Assembly: GCF_030124145.1 (NCBI RefSeq)
Contig: NZ_JASKMS010000011.1
Location: 169,435-233,434, forward strand
Origin: Streptomyces sp. 378
GTDB lineage: Bacteria > Actinomycetota > Actinomycetes > Streptomycetales > Streptomycetaceae
Direction of reading: 5' to 3'
DNA length: 64,000 bases
The stretch's first letter is position 1, and each line of letters starts with the position of its first letter. This document shows, in pieces, positions 8,700 to 16,839 of this stretch. The notes under the pieces were generated by a model. That model was not told where the DNA came from and made no database searches. It worked only from the letters and a program-made list of their open reading frames with translations. The position numbers and the translations under genes were made by a program.

Positions 8700-9107
8700 T
8701 CACGACTCCGCGACTTCGGCGTACAGCTGCGACAGCTCGGGGACCCCGTTGACGGCCCACTCGTGCCCGGAGTCCACCACGTCGAACTCCCGGCCGGAGG
8801 TCAGTCGTACGACCGGCTGCCCGTCGGACCGGATCTCCCAGGCGGCCCCCGGCACGGTGCGCACGATGACGGTGCCGAGGTAGAGCCCGGCGTCGTTGCC
8901 GAGCCAGTGCAGGGTCTCCTCGTCGTCCCGCCAGCGCGGCACGAGCTGGTCCAGCGCTTCGAGGGAGGCCGCCGAGTCGTCCAGCCGGACACCCTCCCGG
9001 TACGCCTGGGAGCGGAGCAGTTCGCACTCGGCGAGGAGTTCCGCGATGCCTGCGGGATCGGGGAATCCGATCTTCTGGCGCCGGTTGCCCAGGAAAGGGA
9101 TGTTCAT
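8700..9107 (-). CDS. Conserved hypothetical protein (DUF6278-like)
   Basis: 135 residues, soluble, mixed alpha/beta, no signal peptide or membrane segment (MNIPFLGNRRQKIG, LLRSQAYREGVRLDDSAASLEALDQLV, LGNDAGLYLGTVIVR). It resembles a small Streptomyces family of unknown function that I recall as DUF6278; this label is from memory. It lies 140 bases upstream of gluA on the same strand and could be co-transcribed with it. No strong ribosome binding site is visible. Confidence 0.6.
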   Translation of the reverse strand: MNIPFLGNRRQKIGFPDPAGIAELLAECELLRSQAYREGVRLDDSAASLEALDQLVPRWRDDEETLHWLGNDAGLYLGTVIVRTVPGAAWEIRSDGQPVVRLTSGREFDVVDSGHEWAVNGVPELSQLYAEVAES

Positions 9108-9326
9108 ACGTCCAGCGTGTCATTCGTACGGCCGTATGCACCACAGGGCGCGCGGGCCCGCCGACCCGGGTCGTTCAGGCCGAGTTCACGCGGCGCGCGT
9201 TGACGCGCCCCTGGGGTCTCCCTGACTTCACCGTGCGTCTTGCGTCCCGGCCCTCGTTACCTCTGCGGTTTCGTCCCTGCGTTTCGTGTTGCCGCGTCGT
9301 GTGTCGCTGAGCGGGAGGAGTCGGCC

Positions 9327-11093
9327 GTGCGCCGATGTGTCCGAAGCATCTCGGTCGTCCTGGCCCTGTGCGGGTCGTCGGTCCCGGCGGTCTCCGCGCA
9401 GGCCGCCGAGGAGGGGCGGGCCGCACCGGCACCGCTGGAACGATTGTTCGACAACGTGGCCGTCAGCGACGACAGCCGTCCCGGTGAGGCCGACTTCGAC
9501 GGGTCCGGCACCTCCCTGTCGGCGCGGGACCTCACGGCCGCGGGCTGGACGCCCGGTCGCGTCCTGACCGTGCAGGGTGCCCGGCTGACCTGGCCCGACC
9601 GGCGGCCCGGCCGGCCGGACAACGTCCGCGCCGCCGGGCAGGACGTCCGGATCACGGGGCGCGGGGACGCCCTCGCCTTCCTGGTGGCGGGCACCGCCGG
9701 TACGGAGGTGGGCGGCCGGGGCACGGTCACGTACGCGAACGGCTCCCGCTCCGGCTACCGGCTGACCGCACCCGACTGGCGCACCGGCCCGCTCGCGACC
9801 AAGGCGGTGGCCCTGCCGCACCTGAACACGCCGGCCGGCCAACTCACCCGGCAGGCCCGCCTGTACGCCGTGACGGTGCCGCTGGTCCCGGGGCGTCCGG
9901 TCGCCTCCGTCCGGCTGCCGAACGCGGCCGGGCTGCACGTCTTCGCGGTGTCGGTACGGACCGCCACCCGGGGCTGGACGGGCAGCTGGACGGCCGCCAC
10001 GGGCGGTTACGCCACTGTGGGGCCCTGGACGGACCGGACGCTGCGGCTGGTCGTGCACACGTCGGCCGGCGGGTCCCGTGTGCGGGTGCGGTTCGACAAC
10101 ACCTTCGCGGCGGCCCCGGTACGGATCGGCAGCGCGACGGTGGCGGTCCGGGCGTCGGGCGCGGCCTCGCGCGGCACCCCGGCGGCGTTGGCCTTCGGCG
10201 GTGCGGCGGGCGTGACGATCCCGGCCGGGGGCCAGGCGTTCAGCGATCCGCTCGGCTTCTCCGTACCGGCGGACGCCGATCTGCTGGTGAGCTTCCATCT
10301 GCCCGGCACGGTGGCCGCGGCGCCCGTGCACGGGCTGGCCCAGCAGCGCTCCTACGTCAGCGAGCCCGGCGACCACGCGGCGGACGGCGCCCCCGGGGCG
10401 TACACCTCGGTGATCACCCGCTGGCCGCTGCTCGCCGGGGTCGACGTCGGCGGCGGGCCCGGATCCGTGGTCCTGCTCGGGGACTCGATCACCGACGGCG
10501 ACAAGTCCACCGTGGACGCGAACCGGCGCTGGCCGAACGTCCTGGCCGGCCGGCTCCTCGGGCAGGACACCGTCCCGCGCTACGGCGTGCTGAACCTCGG
10601 CGTCTCGGGCAACCGCGTGGTCACCGACCGCTACCCCGGCGACGGGGTGTCCACGGACACGGCGGGGGTGAGCGCCCTGCACCGCTTCGACCGGGACGTC
10701 CTCGCCCGGCCGACGGCACGCACCGCCGTCGTCTTCGAGGGCGTCAACGACCTGCGGTGGGGCACCTCGGCGGAGCAGGTGATCGATGGGCTGCGCGACC
10801 TCGCGGCGCGCGGGCACGCCCGCGGGCTGCGGATGCTCGCGGCGACGATCCTGCCCTGCGAGGGCGAGGCGCGGTGCACGCCCGCCGTCGACACCGAGCG
10901 GGTCGCGGTGAACGAGTGGATCCGCACCAGCGGGGTCTTCGACGGGGTGCTCGACTTCGATGCGGTGGTGCGTGACCCGCGGCGGCCCTCCCGGATGCTG
11001 CCCGCCCACGACAGCGGGGACCATCTGCATCCGGGCGACGCGGGGCTGGCGGCCCTGGCGGACTCGGTCGACCTGCGGCTGCTGCGGCCCTAG
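9327..11093 (+). CDS. Secreted SGNH/GDSL hydrolase with N-terminal beta domain
   Basis: 588 residues from GTG 9327, with GGGAGGAG six bases upstream; an upstream ATG in frame is rejected. The signal peptide is VRRCVRSISVVLALCGSSVPAVSAQAA. Residues ~60-370 form a beta-sandwich region and the SGNH domain follows: block I VVLLGDSITDGD (nucleophile Ser), NLGVSGNRV (oxyanion Gly), VFEGVNDLRW (Asn block) and SGDHLHPGDAG (Asp/His). Such two-domain enzymes are secreted esterases or lipases. Its TAG stop shares the palindrome CTAG with the stop of the converging xthA gene. Confidence 0.85.
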   Translation: MRRCVRSISVVLALCGSSVPAVSAQAAEEGRAAPAPLERLFDNVAVSDDSRPGEADFDGSGTSLSARDLTAAGWTPGRVLTVQGARLTWPDRRPGRPDNVRAAGQDVRITGRGDALAFLVAGTAGTEVGGRGTVTYANGSRSGYRLTAPDWRTGPLATKAVALPHLNTPAGQLTRQARLYAVTVPLVPGRPVASVRLPNAAGLHVFAVSVRTATRGWTGSWTAATGGYATVGPWTDRTLRLVVHTSAGGSRVRVRFDNTFAAAPVRIGSATVAVRASGAASRGTPAALAFGGAAGVTIPAGGQAFSDPLGFSVPADADLLVSFHLPGTVAAAPVHGLAQQRSYVSEPGDHAADGAPGAYTSVITRWPLLAGVDVGGGPGSVVLLGDSITDGDKSTVDANRRWPNVLAGRLLGQDTVPRYGVLNLGVSGNRVVTDRYPGDGVSTDTAGVSALHRFDRDVLARPTARTAVVFEGVNDLRWGTSAEQVIDGLRDLAARGHARGLRMLAATILPCEGEARCTPAVDTERVAVNEWIRTSGVFDGVLDFDAVVRDPRRPSRMLPAHDSGDHLHPGDAGLAALADSVDLRLLRP

Positions 11094-11875
11094 ACGTCCA
11101 GATCCAGGTCCACGACCACGGGCGCGTGGTCCGAGGCGCCCTTGCCCTTGCGCTCCTCGCGGTCCACGTACGCGTCGCTGACCGCCTTCGCGAAGGGTGC
11201 GTTGGCGTACACCAGGTCGATGCGCATGCCGCGGTTCTTCGGGAAGCAGAGCTGGCGGTAGTCCCAGTAGGTGAACGGGTGCTCGTACTTCAGGGGCCGC
11301 GGGACCACGTCCGACAGGCCGGCCTCGCGCAGGGAGGCCAGGGCGGCGCGCTCGGCGGGGGTGACGTGGGTGGAGCCCTCGAAGAAGGCGGGGTCGAAGA
11401 CGTCGTCGTCCGTCGGCGCCACGTTGTAGTCGCCCATCACCGCGAAGGGACGGCTGCCCGCCGCGTCACCGGCGACGGCGGCCTTGAGGGCCTCGAACCA
11501 CTGGAGCTTGTAGGCGTAGTGCGGGTGGTCCACCTCACGGCCGTTCGGCACGTAGACCGACCAGACGCGGAGCGGGCCGCAGGTCGCCGAGAGGGCGCGG
11601 GGCTCCACCGAGCCGTCGAACCCGGGGTCGCCGGGCAGGCCCTTGACGACGTCCTCGAGGCCGACGCGGGAGAGCACCGCCACGCCGTTCCACCGGCCGG
11701 TGGCGTGGACGGCCGACTCGTAGCCCAGCTCGCGCAGTTGCTCCGCCGGGAACTGCTCCTCGGCGACCTTGGCCTCCTGGAGGCACAGCACGTCCGTGCC
11801 GCTGCTCTCCAGCCAGGCCAGGAGCCTCGGCAGGCGGGCGGTGATCGAGTTCACGTTCCAGGTCGCGATGCGCAT
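11090..11875 (-). CDS. xthA: Exodeoxyribonuclease III (AP endonuclease)
   Basis: 261 residues from ATG 11875, the usual length. Motifs of the ExoIII/EEP nuclease family: MRIATWNVNSI, DVLCLQEAK (metal-binding Glu), WSVYVPNGR, MGDYNVAPTDDDV (Asn/Asp), IDLVYAN and the C-terminal SDHAPVVVDL (catalytic Asp-His). It cleaves DNA 5' of abasic sites and removes 3'-blocking groups during base excision repair. It is the last gene of a leftward run behind the MBL-fold and PcaD-PcaC genes (gap 51 bases). Confidence 0.93.
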   Translation of the reverse strand: MRIATWNVNSITARLPRLLAWLESSGTDVLCLQEAKVAEEQFPAEQLRELGYESAVHATGRWNGVAVLSRVGLEDVVKGLPGDPGFDGSVEPRALSATCGPLRVWSVYVPNGREVDHPHYAYKLQWFEALKAAVAGDAAGSRPFAVMGDYNVAPTDDDVFDPAFFEGSTHVTPAERAALASLREAGLSDVVPRPLKYEHPFTYWDYRQLCFPKNRGMRIDLVYANAPFAKAVSDAYVDREERKGKGASDHAPVVVDLDLDV

Positions 11876-11926
11876 GTCCCACAACCTACCCGGAGGGTCC
11901 GACAACGCGGCCGGCCCCGTGACGGC

Positions 11927-12562
11927 CTAGACCTCCGCGGAGTCTCCGGGCGTCAGCCGCAGGTGCTCCGAACCGCCGAGCTGCCCGATCTGGCGGTCGT
12001 AGATCGGGCGGGCCAGGTCGGTGAGGAGGGCGTCGTGGACGTCGTAGGCGCGCTGCGGCCCCACCTCGCGCACGTAGTCGATGACCTCGGAGATCTTGCT
12101 CCAGGGGGCCATCACGGGGAGCATCAGCGTCTCGACCGGGTGATCGGGGACGGTGAGGGCGTCGCCGGGGTGGAAGACCCTGCCGCCGTCGACGAGGTAG
12201 CCGACGTTGGTGACGCGCGGGATGTCCGGGTGGATCACCGCGTGGAGTTCGCCGTGGACCTGGACGTCGAAGCCCGCGGCATCGAAGGTGTCGCCGTGGC
12301 CGACGGTGTGGACGCGGCCGGGGAAGGCGGAGGAGATCTTCTCCGCGACGGCCTTCAGGGTCCAGATCTCGGCGGCCGGATTGTTCTCCATCGCGGCCCG
12401 CAGCCGGAACTCGTCGAAGTGGTCGGGGTGCTCGTGGGTGACGAGGATCGCGTCGGCGCCGAGCGCGGCGTCCTCCTCGCTGAAGGCACCGGGGTCCAGG
12501 ACGAGGGCCCGGCCGTCCTTCTCGAGGCGGACGCAGGCGTGCGACATCTTCGTGAGCTTCAT
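11927..12562 (-). CDS. MBL-fold metal-dependent hydrolase (UlaG-like)
   Basis: 211 residues from ATG 12562. The family begins with MKLTKMSHACVRLEKDG, and the metal site THEHPDHFDE gives the H-X-H-X-D-H motif. Further metal ligands are likely in HGELHAVIH, FHPGDAL and the terminal HDALL region. These small UlaG-like proteins are hydrolases of unknown substrate. It lies 35 bases downstream of the PcaD-PcaC fusion and upstream of xthA, so the three may form one transcript. Confidence 0.85.
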   Translation of the reverse strand: MKLTKMSHACVRLEKDGRALVLDPGAFSEEDAALGADAILVTHEHPDHFDEFRLRAAMENNPAAEIWTLKAVAEKISSAFPGRVHTVGHGDTFDAAGFDVQVHGELHAVIHPDIPRVTNVGYLVDGGRVFHPGDALTVPDHPVETLMLPVMAPWSKISEVIDYVREVGPQRAYDVHDALLTDLARPIYDRQIGQLGGSEHLRLTPGDSAEV

Positions 12563-12596
12563 GACTCCATCCTGCCTCCGTGCCCCGGCGCGGGGC

Positions 12597-13904
12597 TCAC
12601 TCCTGGGGCGTGGTCTCCTCGCGGATGACCTGCTGGGCCACCTTGAAGGCGCTGTTCGCGGCCGGTACACCGCAGTAGACGGCCGCCTGGAGCAGCACTT
12701 CCTTGATCTCGCCGGGGGTGAGGCCGTTGCGCAGGGCGGCTCTGGTGTGGAAGGCCAGCTCGTCCAGGTGACCGCCGGCGACCAGGGCGGTGAGGGTGAC
12801 ACAGCTGCGGGTACGGCGGTCCAGTCCGGGACGGTCCCAGATCTCGCCCCAGGCGTAGCGGGTGATGAACTCCTGGAAGTCCCCGGAGAACTCGTCGGCC
12901 TGGGCCAGCGCCCGGTCCACGTGCGCGTCGCCCAGCACCTCGCGGCGGACCTTGATCCCCGCGTCGTACGGGTCGGGCCGGCCCTGGGCCTGCTGCGGTA
13001 CGGCGACCGGGGCGATCTCGGCGACGGGCCCGGTCTGCGGGGGCTGCGGCGAGGCGGGAGACAGGACCGGTCTGAGGGCGGCCGGGGGCAGGGCGGTCAG
13101 GCCGGTGGAGGTCTCGAAGGCGGGCTGCCAGGCGGTGGAGAAATGCCGCACCAGCAGGTCGGTGACCGCGGTGGGCTGCTCAACCGGGACCAGGTGGGAG
13201 GCGCCGGGGACGACGGCGAGACGTGCGTCCGGGATGCCGGCGACCAGCGTCCGGGCCTCGGCGGGGCCGGTGACCTGGTCGTCCGACCCGACCAGGACCA
13301 GGGTCGGTACGCCGACCCGCCCGAGCTCGGGACGGACGTCGAACGAGGCGAGCGCCTCGCAGGAGGCGATGTAGCAGCCGGGGTCGGTGGTGCGCACCAT
13401 CTGCACGGCCCACTCGGTGATCGCGGGCTGCGCGGCGGCGAACCCGCCGGTGAACCAGCGCTCGGGCGCGGTACGGGCGATCGGGTCGAGGCCGTTGGTG
13501 CGGACGATCACACCTCGCTGCCGGAACTCGTCGGCCGTGCCGAAGCGGGGGGAGGCCGCGATCAGCGCGAGCGAGGCGAGCCGCTCCGGGTGGCGCAGGG
13601 CCAGCTCGATGCCGACGGCACCGCCGAGCGCGCAGCCCGCATAGCCGAAGCGCTGCACACCGAGCCCTTCGAGGGTGGCCAGCAGTCGCGTGGCGAGATC
13701 GGCGACCGACCCGGCCGGGTACGCGGGTGCGCCGCCGTGACCGGGCAGATCGAACCGGAAGACCCGCCAGTGCTTGATCAGCTCGGGAATCTGGCGGTCC
13801 CACATGTGCCATGTGGTACCCAGTGAGGGACCCAGGATCAGGACCGGGGCCTCTTCTGGCCCGTCAAAGCGGTATTGCAGGGTGTTCGGTGGTGTCTCGC
13901 TCAC
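12597..13904 (-). CDS. pcaL: PcaD-PcaC fusion: 3-oxoadipate enol-lactonase-like / 4-carboxymuconolactone decarboxylase
   Basis: 435 residues from GTG 13904 (family start VSETPPNTLQYRF); ATG 13928 is an alternative. Residues 1-~255 are an alpha/beta hydrolase of the PcaD type (GPSLGTTWHMWDRQI, DLPGHGGAP). The acid is in LVGSDDQVTG and the base in GASHLVPVEQP. At the nucleophile elbow the expected G-X-S-X-G reads GCALG, with Ala (GCG, 13629-13631) in place of Ser. After a Pro/Ala-rich linker (~255-315) comes a complete carboxymuconolactone decarboxylase domain (ITRYAWGEIWDRPGL, HLDELAFHTRAALRNG, EVLLQAAVYCGVPAAN). Role in the protocatechuate branch of the beta-ketoadipate pathway, but no other pca genes are nearby. 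The lactonase half may be inactive. Confidence 0.85.
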   Translation of the reverse strand: MSETPPNTLQYRFDGPEEAPVLILGPSLGTTWHMWDRQIPELIKHWRVFRFDLPGHGGAPAYPAGSVADLATRLLATLEGLGVQRFGYAGCALGGAVGIELALRHPERLASLALIAASPRFGTADEFRQRGVIVRTNGLDPIARTAPERWFTGGFAAAQPAITEWAVQMVRTTDPGCYIASCEALASFDVRPELGRVGVPTLVLVGSDDQVTGPAEARTLVAGIPDARLAVVPGASHLVPVEQPTAVTDLLVRHFSTAWQPAFETSTGLTALPPAALRPVLSPASPQPPQTGPVAEIAPVAVPQQAQGRPDPYDAGIKVRREVLGDAHVDRALAQADEFSGDFQEFITRYAWGEIWDRPGLDRRTRSCVTLTALVAGGHLDELAFHTRAALRNGLTPGEIKEVLLQAAVYCGVPAANSAFKVAQQVIREETTPQE

Positions 13905-14361
13905 CCGTCTGAGCCTCTCATCTGTCACGAGATGTCACATCGCCGGGGTGGACCTAGCGGGCCTTGCCCCGCTCCGGTCCTGCCAACGAGATCCCAGGTA
14001 TACATTCTCCGGCATGTACTCGTGGCCGTGTCGGCAGTGGGCCCTCCGGGCGCGTGCCCTCCTTCAGCCGCTACGAGCAACGCTTTCCTCTTTGATCACG
14101 GCCTCCAGGCGGTTCAGGAAGCAGCATCGAGTGTGGTGGCACGAACGAGGCTCGGCGCGATCCACCTGGAAACCTTCCGAAACCCCGCCCAACAGCAACT
14201 TAAACGCCACACGGTGAACGCTTGGTAGAAGGCTTGGCCGTAGCCGGATGCTCTCAGTTACAGCCACCGGTCCAAAACCAGCAAGCGGACTCCGAAGCCC
14301 CCTCGCCCCAATCCTGCAGGCCATACGGCGCGCAAGTTGCTCGGCTCATAGTCCGCGTGGC
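13905..14361. other. Intergenic stretch with no convincing gene
   Basis: About 450 bases between the pcaL-like start and the integrase stop. Short open frames exist on both strands but lack ribosome binding sites and sensible codon use, and base composition is more even than in neighbouring genes. The sequence near 13990-14020 (AGGTATACATTCTCCGGCATG) could hold a promoter for the leftward operon. I looked for a tRNA or attachment core here because of the integrase and found none. Confidence 0.4.
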
Positions 14362-15567
14362 TCACTCTTGCCCCTCTGCCGTAGCCCCGTGCAGGCCATC
14401 CCAAGTGGTGGCGGCTCCGCGAAGATCTTCTACATCCGGCTTGACGTACCACCGCTTGGTCGTCTTTACGTTCGTATGTCCGGCCCATCGCGCGAGGATG
14501 TGGTCCGGGACGCCGTTGTTGGCCAGGAAGGTGAAGCACGACGAGCGTGCGTCGTAGAGCCTGACGCGACGGAGCCCGAGAAGCTCCATAAGCCGGTACG
14601 CGCGTCGGCGAAGTTGCTTGATCGTGAAGGCGTCGCCCGTCTCATGCGCCAGCACGTAGCCCGACACCGTGTACGCCTCCCCCAAAGCGAGCCTCTCCTC
14701 GGCTTGGAGAGCCCGGAATGCCTTGAGGGCTCCCAGCACAAGCGCCGGCAGCGGCAGGTCCCGCTCACCCGCAAGAGACTTGGTGTCCTTCTCCACCACG
14801 TACCGGTTGCCCATCATCGTGCGCGTGTTGGCAATGACGATCGTGGCGTTCTCCAAGTCAACGTCTTCCCACCGGAGGCCGCAGACTTCAGCTGGGCGAA
14901 GCCCCATCAGCGAAAGAAGAAGCGCAGCATAGAGACGCTCGCCCCTAATTCCATGGATGAATTTCTGAACCTCCTGGACGTTCCAGGGCGGCACCTCCTC
15001 TTTAGTCTTCCGTTCTTCCTTGCGCGCTCTCCGGGGAATGGTCACGTGCGCAGCGACATTGACGTACACCAACCGCCGGGTAACGGCTCTCCCCAGCGCT
15101 TCCTTCAGCCGAGCGAGGCTCATATCCACACTCGTGACACTGAGTGGCGTCCCGGCCCTTTTACCACGCACGCGGCCATGCGCCAGCGCCCAGTCTCTCC
15201 ACTCTTCCACGTGCTCTTCAGTAAGGTCCTGGAGACGGATATTGCCGAGCCTCCCCCGAACTCGGTCCAGGGTAATCCCGTAGTTGTAGATGGTGGTTTC
15301 TTCGAGATCCTCCGCTTTCATGGCCAGCCATCGGTCGAGCCACTCATTCACGGTGATCTTGTTGGGCGGCACAAGCGACCCATCATGCCGCCGGTTAGTT
15401 ATGTTTGCGTACTCAGCCCTAGCTTCCTTCAACGAGTCGAAGGTGCGCCTCAACTGCTTACGCTTACCAGTTTCGGGGTCGATTCCTGCGTCGACAACAA
15501 ACCGGTATCGAACCTTCCCCTTCGAGTTCGGTGGAAGTTTCTTGATGGGATCGGACAGAGTACTCAC
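14362..15567 (-). CDS. int: Tyrosine recombinase / phage-type integrase
   Basis: 401 residues from GTG 15567. The Arm-type N-terminal domain (KGKVRYRFVVDAGIDPETGKRKQ) and SAM-like core-binding domain (TVNEWLDRWLAMKAEDLEETTIYNYG) precede the catalytic domain. That domain shows LMGLRPAEVCGLRWEDVD (Arg I), LYDARSSCFTFLANNG (the H-X-X-R box with Tyr for His, common in actinobacterial integrases), WAGHTNVKTTKRWYVKP (box His and nucleophile Tyr). It catalyses site-specific integration of an actinophage or AICE. Codon use is less GC-biased than its neighbours, consistent with transfer. No excisionase, replication or transfer gene accompanies it, so it may be what is left of an element. Confidence 0.9.
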   Translation of the reverse strand: MSTLSDPIKKLPPNSKGKVRYRFVVDAGIDPETGKRKQLRRTFDSLKEARAEYANITNRRHDGSLVPPNKITVNEWLDRWLAMKAEDLEETTIYNYGITLDRVRGRLGNIRLQDLTEEHVEEWRDWALAHGRVRGKRAGTPLSVTSVDMSLARLKEALGRAVTRRLVYVNVAAHVTIPRRARKEERKTKEEVPPWNVQEVQKFIHGIRGERLYAALLLSLMGLRPAEVCGLRWEDVDLENATIVIANTRTMMGNRYVVEKDTKSLAGERDLPLPALVLGALKAFRALQAEERLALGEAYTVSGYVLAHETGDAFTIKQLRRRAYRLMELLGLRRVRLYDARSSCFTFLANNGVPDHILARWAGHTNVKTTKRWYVKPDVEDLRGAATTWDGLHGATAEGQE

Positions 15568-16449
15568 TCTCCTTGAGGGTGTGGAAACTGCACGCGGGCG
15601 GAGGGGCCACTGCGCTTCAGCGAAGGGTGCCGCGGGTATCACCGCTGCGGTAGCCGATGCTCCTCCTCTCCCTCCCCGGTGGGTTTGGGGAGCGCTGCCT
15701 TCTTCTGTGTCCGCTACGGCTCCACTGTCAAGTACAGCCAAATGCGGACCTGCTCAATGGTCGCGAAGATCGCCGGTTTGGCTAACCGGCAATCTTGGTC
15801 TATGTTGCGCTCGCGCTCCGAAAAGAGGCTCGCCCCGACTGCCAGCCTCGACGCCAATCGATCCGCCCCCGTATGTGGATCCGGCATGAACGGTCCACCG
15901 TGTATCGCACAAAGAGTAAGCGGACAGGGGCGGCCGGCCGGACTGATCGGAGGACGCGCATCGGCGGAAATACTCCTCATCGGATCTCCAGGCGGGTCGC
16001 TTACCGACCTCGCACTTCCGAGGTGTTGTACGTTGACATACACCCGGAGAGGGTTCCAGTCCTTCGAGCCCCTTTCTCGTCTGCCATGGGCGAAATGCCG
16101 AGTCAGCCTGAGGAAACAGAAAGAATTCGCCCTATCGGCCGACCTCGTCCGGGCCGCCGCTCGCTCTCCGCTAGGCACCCGCCGACGCGCTGTCGCCCCC
16201 GGAAGTCAGGGGCTCGCCGGCCTGCCTTGCGGTCAGTACGAAGCCCAACGGACGACACAACACCCCGGTGAGGTCACGCATCTATGCGGTCCACGCGTTC
16301 AGGTCGCCAAGCGTTTGAATGGCCTGCTGCCTGTCTCAGTGGTCCAGGTCGCTGGTTGAGTCCCGCCCGCCCACACCGGTAGCTACCGACTTCGATGCGC
16401 GCTGAACGGCTGGGTAGGGTCGCGGTACCCGAGCTGGAGAGGTAGTTGC
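15568..16449. other. Degenerate region upstream of the integrase, no recognisable gene
   Basis: About 880 bases with lower GC bias than the flanks. Open frames on both strands were read and none resembles an excisionase, Rep or transfer protein. The minus-strand frame ending at 15714 (RLAKPAIFATIEQVRIWLYL) is the most protein-like but unrecognised. An interrupted inverted repeat TGTA-CGTTGACA-TACA occurs around 16027-16042. The most likely reading is decayed mobile-element DNA. The end of the stretch holds the CutA leader. Confidence 0.35.
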
Positions 16450-16770
16450 ATGGCCAACGAGATTGTGATCGCGCAGACGACCAGCGACAACGAGGATCAG
16501 GCGAAGGCGCTGGCCTGGGGCGCTGTCGAGAGCAAGCTGGCAGCGGGCGTCCACATCGATGCGCCGATCACCGCCTTCTACTGGTGGAAAGGGAAGGTTG
16601 AGACGGCGCAGGAGTGGCGGATCTCGTACATGACTACGACGGACCGTCTCCCGGCACTGGAGGCGTGGATGCACGAGAAACACCCGTACGACGTCCCCCA
16701 GTGGATCACATTGCCCGTGACCGGCGGTTCGGAGGCGTACCTGTCCTGGGTAGTCGCGGAGACGGCATAG
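16450..16770 (+). CDS. cutA: Divalent-cation tolerance protein CutA
   Basis: 106 residues, the normal CutA1 length. Motifs: IVIAQTTSDNEDQAKALAWGAVESKLAAGVHI, the trimer-core strand ITAFYWWKGKVETAQEWRISYMTT, HEKHPYDVPQWITLPVTGGSEAYLSWV. CutA1 forms a stable trimer with copper-binding ability and a poorly understood role in metal tolerance. ATG 16450 is preceded by GGAGAGG seven bases upstream. It stands alone and converges with the XRE regulator. Confidence 0.93.
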   Translation: MANEIVIAQTTSDNEDQAKALAWGAVESKLAAGVHIDAPITAFYWWKGKVETAQEWRISYMTTTDRLPALEAWMHEKHPYDVPQWITLPVTGGSEAYLSWVVAETA

Positions 16771-16839
16771 GTCTGCGGAGCGACGGACCGGCCGTACGAC
16801 TGTTCGCGTCCTGGGCTTGTCCGCGTGCCGCGCAGGGAC

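Noticed and set aside
16336..16378. Possible tRNA 3'-end or att core (GGTTGAGTCCCGCC)
   Set aside because: It loosely recalls a T-arm, but no acceptor or anticodon arm could be built and no matching copy was found near the integrase.
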